From: Nephrocerus scutellatus
Taxonomy: Eukaryota; Arthropoda; Insecta; Diptera; Pipunculidae
Assembly: GCA_947095585.1 (NCBI GenBank)
Contig: OX352761.1
Coordinates: forward strand, 106,606,390-106,670,389
Direction of reading: 5' to 3'
Length of the DNA stretch: 64,000 nt
Shown: positions 57,936 through 64,000 of the stretch, piece after piece
How the letters are laid out: the number at the start of each line of letters is the position of its first letter
Position numbering within the stretch: position 1 is the first letter of the stretch
Made by a program: the position numbers and the translations under genes
Notes under the pieces: model-generated
Database searches by the model: none
Seen by the model: the letters and a program-made list of their open reading frames with translations, nothing else
Told to the model about the DNA's origin: nothing

Positions 57936-59230
57936 CGGTAGCAAGCCTTGGCAGCTTCAGCATTATCAAACTAGTCGACAGAGGTTCTTTCAAAGTAGGG
58001 GTCATCTCCCTTACTGTGGCTAATGGTAATTAACAAAATGCTACTAAAACTTGAGGTGATACTCGTATCAGGCCAGCAACTTTCCTTGCTACCACAGTCC
58101 CCAGGAGACCTGCCCTGGGTAAAGTCCGCTCCTCGGCAACTCAATGGGCAAAGTCTCAGCGTTACCCCTAGCGCCAATTATCTCGGAGTAATCTTGGATA
58201 CGGACCTTAGCTGGAAGGCTAACATGACAAGAAAGGGTGGGTTGCCCTCTTTGCCAGCAGTAAAACCATCGGCAGGAAATTGGGTCTTCAACCAAGGATG
58301 GGTCTCTGGGTGTACACAGGCCAATTCTTACCTGTGAATTGCTAGTCTGGTAGCCAGCGATGAAAAAAAAGTATATTGCCACCAAACTAAGCAGATTACA
58401 GTGATCAGCAGCAGTCGGCATCACAGGAGCTCTACGGTCATGCCCGACCGAGGCCCTTAACACCATCTTGCACCTATTACCTCCAGACACATTTATCAAG
58501 TATGTGGCGACGTGCAGTGCAATACCATTCAGAGAATCTGGTTCGTTTGCTACTAGACCATACGTGCTCTTTAATATACTGCAGGCAGTACCTGAAGGTG
58601 TGATACCATCATCTACTAACTACTGCATCCCTAAACTTAGCTTCAACTCCTCATTCGGCGTCGATTTTTCTACCAGGGAAAACTGAAAGGATGGGGCAGT
58701 AACGAGGCAATTTGACGCAATTATATTCATTGATGGATCCAAGATGAAGGATTGAGTCATTGGCATGTATCTTCCAGGATGATCTAAATCTGTCAAGGTC
58801 ATTCAAGCTACCCTATTCCAGCTAGCATTTTTTAGGTAGAGATCCTTCCATTTAGGGAGCCCTGCAGGTCACTAAGGCTCAGTAGCGCACAAATCGGAAG
58901 GGTCGGCATATTTGTTGGTAGTCAACTTGCTATAAGTGCGATTCATGCGACTACGAAGGGCATCGCTATGGACGACCGCTCTATGGAGAGGTTTAGCTGT
59001 CCGATAAGCTCAGTCAAGTAACAAAGACCCTAGCAGGGTTAGGCAGCTCGGCATTATTGGATTGGTTGCAAGGATTTTTTTAGCCTATAGCCTCAGAAGA
59101 TTCCTTTATTTTACCACAGAAGAGTCTCCAGAAGAGCGCTGGGCTGTCCTTAATTTGTTTTATAAAGTTTGAGGGATGCTTTCTAAGCATTGATAATCTA
59201 ATCTAAGTTTAAATAGTGTTTAAGCGTTTT
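57936..59230 (+). mobile_element. degenerate LINE, RT to RNase H, plus strand
   Basis: Pieces: YCGXWX-like then VILVSGQQ (58050-58085), LNGQSLSVTPSANYLGVILD and TDLSWKANM (58140-58225), LHLLPPDTFIKYVATCSA (58470-58525) and IDGSKM (58731-58748, RNase H). A sibling occurs at 63.06-64.0 kb. Confidence 0.7.
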
Positions 59231-59445
59231 TCTGTATTTTAGCCAGTCAGTCTTCCTATTGTTTTATTGGCGTTGGGGGTGTTGATTGGCGAGGGGGTTT
59301 ACCATCTTGACTGAATTGTATGTACCGGTGATCGGAGAAAGAGTGTTCAGTCGATACCTTCCAGTTCCGACGTGGTCGTGGGCGAGATAAGCCGATACCA
59401 GCCAATTGTGCAGCAGTGACATCTCGATCGCTAAAGTAAGGGAGT

Positions 59446-60079
59446 AAAAAAGACAACTCATAAAAATTACATTTTTTCTTATAATTTCTATAATAGGAGA
59501 TACATATGTGTGCAAAGTTTGAACCGGGTTCAATTGGAAAAATTAATATTGGAGTTCCTTTACTTCAAAATTTTTACAAAAACTGTTGTCACCGGACCCC
59601 TTGGGGCCCGATCAATTAAAAATTTCAATATTTGAAGGAAATCAGGCTAATTTTTAAAAAATTTATATAGGCACAACTCGGGCCTCAGGGCTTGTTCACT
59701 TCAAAAGCTTTACAAAAAAGGTTTGTTCATCGCAGATACAGATGTGTATAAAATTTAAAAAAATTTGTATGGGGCCTCACGGGGCATGTACAAAAGCTGT
59801 TGTCCATCGGAGATACACATGTTTATAAAATTTGAACAAAATCGGGTAAATTTTGTAAAATATTTGTATAGGAGCCCCACGACTCCGAGGCCGGAGGGAC
59901 CCCAAATTTTAATAGAAACTGTTGTCATCAGAGATATGCATGTGTGCCAAGTTTCAATAAAATCGGACATTGGGAAGTGGGTTTGGAATAGATCGCAAGA
60001 TTCCACGACAAACAAACAAACAAACAAACAAACAAACAAGCACACGGGCACGCGTAGTTAATATAGAAAATTTAAAAAT
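59446..60079 (-). mobile_element. CTCTA-family element, minus orientation
   Basis: GACAACTCATAAAAATTACA at the left, subrepeats with TACACATGTTTATAAA and ATGCATGTGTGC cores, AACAAACAAACAAACAAACA tract, GCGTAGTTAATATAGAAAAT at the right. It interrupts LINE sequence. Confidence 0.75.
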
Positions 60080-60420
60080 ACATTTAGATTACGTTTCACT
60101 AATATCCAGGATCTAGGGCTACCTTTATCTGCTACATATAGCGAATAATATCCAGGAGTCCTGAGTCCGCAAACCAGGTTGTTAACAATCCATGCTTCTT
60201 GGATCAGGACGATGTCCTCTCCTCCTTTAAGCAGACGGAGTGAAAGGGAGGCCGAGGCCTTTTCAGAGTGTTGCAGGTTAATCTGGACTAACTGCAGCAT
60301 TTCTGTTGCAATCAGGCAGATTAACCTCCACCACGGTATTCTCCAAATCTTCACTTTCTGAAGATGTCCTCGTTGGGGAAGAGACTCCCCCTACCCGCAG
60401 GGTGAGTTATCCGTCCCCAT
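60080..60420 (-). mobile_element. LINE endonuclease N-terminal fragment
   Basis: Minus strand reads MLQLVQINLQHSEKASASLS, then GGEDIVLIQEAWIVNNLVCG (AP-endonuclease with the catalytic QE). Truncated after about 100 residues. Confidence 0.8.
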
Positions 60421-60449
60421 ATCCGATAGAGGATCGGCAGGGAGATAGA

Positions 60450-60752
60450 CGCAATTGTTTCATAATAATATTAGGCGCGACAGACCATTTCGGTCCAAGG
60501 CCTAACTTCTCGCGACCATTTGTGCTGCACATGTTAATTTTTGGACCCAAATGGAAGGGACCTGCAAATTTTAAGGCCGGATGCGAACGGCGAATTGAGA
60601 AGCTTTCCGTGACAAGGTATTATTAATACTCTCGGAACGTTTGTCACGTTTATTTGTGGGACACCGTGAAAAATACTTTTGGTGTTGCTGGGATTCGAAC
60701 CTGAACCTCCTGCGCAGCAGCCATGTGCACTACCACTGAGCCACGGCGCCCA
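60450..60752 (-). mobile_element. tRNA-derived SINE, minus orientation, full length
   Basis: On minus: GGCGCCGTGGCTCAGTGGTA (A box), then GGTTCAGGTTCGAATCCCAG (B box), then AACACCAAAAGTATTTTTCA, body, and an ATTATT tail near 60467. It is the most complete of the four copies. Confidence 0.82.
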
Positions 60753-60754
60753 AT

Positions 60755-61700
60755 TGTTTATGTGAATTTTAATTTCCTTAGAAAACTAAAAGTATCATTT
60801 AATTATCAATACATAAGTACTTCTGGCTCCCAGCTAAAGCACTTACTCCTGTTTATGTGTAGTAATATATTTCTTTGAAATCTAAAAGTTCCGTTCCGTT
60901 TATCATCTACAGACAAGTACTTAATTGTTCTTGTAAACGTATAAAGGAATATAACAATTATGTGTAATTTTGCTTCGAATCTGACTCCATTATGCTAAAG
61001 AGATTCTTATTGGTATGTAGTTGGCAATCTAATCAGTGTGCTTCCTGATTAACAGCAACCCAATGCATACGATAATCATTCCCTGACATCGAATATCGTC
61101 CACGTCCATGAGACACATTGATCATATCAGATAGTGCTCAGATGCTTTTTGCATCTCTATTGTTACCTCTTTCTTCGGCAAATGTAAATCAAAAAGGTCA
61201 ACAATAAACGGCTTGCACCTCCCTTCTTCACAACTACACGAGTACGTACTCCAAAGGAAAAAATCTAAAAAATAACTTTACTTGTGAAAAATTTCTTTAA
61301 AAACTAAACAAAAACAAAGTGCTCCTGTTTGGCGATTTTTGATTTTTTTCTTATTATTCACTATTGGAATTTGTAAAATTCATCAAAAAAAATTTCCCAC
61401 AAATTCAAATTAATGAGCAACAATTTTTTTTGAATTATAATTAATAAATAGAAAAGAATATAAAAATAAGAAAATACGAATTTAATATAATTAACTTTTT
61501 GGTGTTTTCTTGTGAATCGCGTTGTTGGTGTTGCTGGTCCCGTCCGTTGTAGTGAAGTATTATTTTTTGGCCAACACCAAAGGTAAAACATTCTTGTAAC
61601 GAAGTCAACAGATTGTCTGTAACTAATGATAAAGAAAAATATTTTCCCAACGAAGACGACCTACAAAGGAGGTGAGTGTTCTTTTAATGTTTCTTACTTT
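60755..61700. other. unassigned AT-rich sequence
   Basis: No supportable gene or repeat. Confidence 0.4.
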
Positions 61701-61729
61701 TCTATTGTCGTGAACGCTGTTTAAAATGT

Positions 61730-62400
61730 ACAAGGGTTGGTGGAAAAGTTTGCCATCCAACCGTGAAAGAGCTCGGGGAAGTTTACACAATGCTTTCATT
61801 TCTCAATTTCCTGGTGTCATAACAAGGAAGGTTTCCCGAATATCTTTAAAAAAAACTCGTTTACTGCAACTTCGACCACTTCATTCGTTCAAAATATTGC
61901 CCTACCAAATGTTTTTTTTTAAAAATAGATAACAGATGAAAGTCACACGAAATCAGATCAGGCGAAAAGGAAGTAATTCAAACTCACATTCAAGCCATGG
62001 TAAGGCGCGACGTGTGTGGGCGTACATTGTCCTGATGAAACAAAACTTTTTTTCTCAATATTTCTAAACGAGTTATCAGTGATTCCCATTAAAAGCGACG
62101 CGCAAAATAGTAGTATTCCAAGTTAATTGTTTGACCCTTGACATGGTGATTCCGTGTGCGGTCCAAAAAAATGTTGGTATTGCCTTATCCGACTATAGTT
62201 TAACCTTCTCTTAGACGCTTGTGATCTAGACCTTCTCCACTCTTTTTTGATTGAACATCGAACTCAAATGTAAAAAGTGTTAAACCAATGTCTGTCATAT
62301 CATCATATTTGGCTCTGCAACCGTGGTCCACCAATGCCCATCAGTCGTCGTCACAAATCCGATTAAAAAATCTTACTTATAAAATAGTACTACCAATGTT
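61730..62400 (-). mobile_element. degenerate mariner-like transposase
   Basis: Minus strand, high to low: TFFWTAHGITM (expected FWD..GI block near 62175-62145), then KVLFHQDNVRPHTSRLTMA (about 62050-61997; the HQDN block holds the second catalytic aspartate), then SPDL. Stops and frameshifts; dead. Confidence 0.7.
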
Positions 62401-63060
62401 ATCTAGTCCAGTGGATTTTTGCCATCTGGAAGCAAGCAAGCAGTTGGCTGCAAAATCCACCTCAAGATGATTTGCAGCAGTTTCTTCTTAGAGCTGAAAG
62501 CTGGAATGTCCTGATAAATGAGAAACGAGACAGCATTTTTAATTCGAATGACACAAATGACCAAAAATGTTTACTACCTTTGGGACATTCTAGTATTCAA
62601 TGTCTCAGTTTTCGGTCACGGGGGAATTTCAATCAACGCAAGCAGGCAATACAATCATTTCTGCCTCATTTACATTTTTTTTCGGTTTTCCTTAGTAGAA
62701 TGTGCTTTATGGAACCGAAAGAATACCTCTCTTATCATACCAGCTTAAATAGGTACTTGTTTTGATGTTTTTTGATCGTATCAGCGGCAGCATCCACATC
62801 GCTAATGCAACATATAGAACAACATCGACCAGATAACACTCCCAAACTATCGGTACCAATTGGCTTTCTCGCATTGTTATACTTCTCTCCTGGGAGTGGT
62901 TTTTTCTGAGTGGTTTAACAACTAAAAGTTAGCCGCAATACACAATGGTCGGATATGCCCAGAACCGATAATACACTGATGATGTATTTATTGTGTTAGG
63001 AGTCCTGAGAGTTAATGTAATGTCGGGTTTTCTTGTAGTTCATGGCTAGTGAATTGCTTT
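62401..63060. other. unassigned sequence
   Basis: The 62472-62765 ORF has no recognised motif. Possibly flanking mariner or other TE sequence. Confidence 0.3.
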
Positions 63061-63064
63061 AGAA

Positions 63065-64000
63065 GTTGCTTACGACTTAACTATATTCCCTCGAGTTGGA
63101 AAAAAGTACGAGTAGTGTTTATCCCCAAAGCAGGCAGAAGAGGTCATGAAGGTTCATAAATCTGCCAAAGATATTAGACCAGTCTATTATCGTTTTTGAT
63201 TAATAGAACGGAACGAATTTTAGACTACATCAGATTAAGTTTCAAAGATACGATGGTATCTAAATACCAACATGCTACATGGTCTACGGAGACGGTCCTC
63301 CATGATTAAGCACTCCCTTAATTATATCCAATACACTGTTGCAGCCTTCCTCGACATAGAAGTAGCTTTCAACAATGTCCACATTCATTAAAGCAATTGG
63401 TTATCTCCATACTAGGAAGCAGGGAAATGTTAATCTGGGCAGCAGTTATATTACCAAGTCAACAGAAGCACTGCCCAAGGAGTGATAATATCGCCCTTAT
63501 TGTAGCTGATGGCTATAAACAAGGATACTTGAAACCGTTGTGTATGCAGTCGACGTGGTAATACTTGTGTCAGGACAGTACCCTTCTGTAATTAGTGAAG
63601 TCATGGAGTATGTTTTAAGCAGTGTTGGTTAGCTCCTGGGCAACGAGCTGTGGTCTAGGAGTTACCTCTATTTGAAGTTCAAGTTCAATGATAATAGACT
63701 TACATTTACCTCAGATGCTTAATATCTCGGTGATATGAAAGGAAGTTCCATACATAATTTAGGGATAAGAAAGCATGTTTGTTGTTTTAGCGCTAGTCTA
63801 GTGGCCGGCGATTAACAAGAAGTACAATGCCAGCAAGCTAGGTAGAATACAAAGATCAGTAACTGTTGGTATAAATGGTCCTGTCCTACCGATGCTCTCA
63901 ACATAATTCTACACTTATTACCTCCCGACCTATTTATTAAATACGTTGCGACGTGCAATGCATTCCGTCTCAAAGAAGCTGGGTGGTTTGTTGCCAAACC
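63065..64000 (+). mobile_element. degenerate LINE RT, plus strand, runs off the window
   Basis: FLDIEVAFNNVH (63352-63387; RT palm), DVVILVSGQ (63554-63579), then NNRLTFTSDA and the tail RAMHSVSKKLGG near 63950. Same family as 57.94-59.23 kb. Confidence 0.7.

Noticed and set aside
60680..60752. tRNA gene on the minus strand
   Set aside because: Same reason; it continues into the SINE body seen at 33.5 and 35.4 kb.
1..64000. CRISPR array or bacterial-type defence system
   Set aside because: The window is insect nuclear DNA; the regular repeats seen are a minisatellite, coding repeats and element subrepeats without spacer architecture.

Overview
The window is from a higher fly (cyclorrhaphan dipteran). 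It is AT-rich, its genes have small phase-0 introns and it is full of degraded non-LTR retrotransposons. It also carries a bicoid gene, which is known only from that group. It is the Hox3-derived part of the Antennapedia complex: the 3' part of bicoid (bcd) at 2.2-3.3 kb, three near-identical intact zen-like homeobox genes (copies A at 11.7-12.3 kb on minus, B at 17.8-18.4 kb and C at 28.5-29.2 kb on plus), and zerknullt (zen) at 45.8-48.0 kb on plus. I cannot name the species.

Layout. 0.3-2.1 kb: minus-strand LINE RNase H remnants, probably in or near a bcd intron. 2.2-3.6 kb: last bcd coding exon and a 3'UTR with a Nanos-response-like element. 4.9-8.1 kb: plus-strand LINE remains. 8.1-9.1 kb: Helitron-like element with a G-rich minisatellite. 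10.9-29.6 kb: nested inverted duplications carrying zen-like copies A, B and C, with LINE fragments and a short non-autonomous repeat family, here called the CTCTA family. 29.6-42 kb: mostly TE remains (Jockey and CR1-like LINEs, tRNA-derived SINEs, Tc1/mariner). 42.2-45.75 kb: a tandem duplication ending in the zen core promoter, so the promoter exists twice. 45.8-48.35 kb: zen, with four ~300-bp coding repeats. 48.4-64 kb: further TE remains.

How the genes work together: from established fly biology, bcd encodes a maternal K50 homeodomain anterior morphogen, and zen genes are zygotic dorsal regulators needed for extraembryonic tissue. Zen and all three zen-like copies share one layout: TATA box, Inr-like start, tiny first exon, phase-0 intron of about 70 nt, then one exon with the homeodomain. 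Zelda/TAGteam heptamers lie upstream of all four genes, which suggests early zygotic activation. All other recognisable coding material is transposon-derived and broken.
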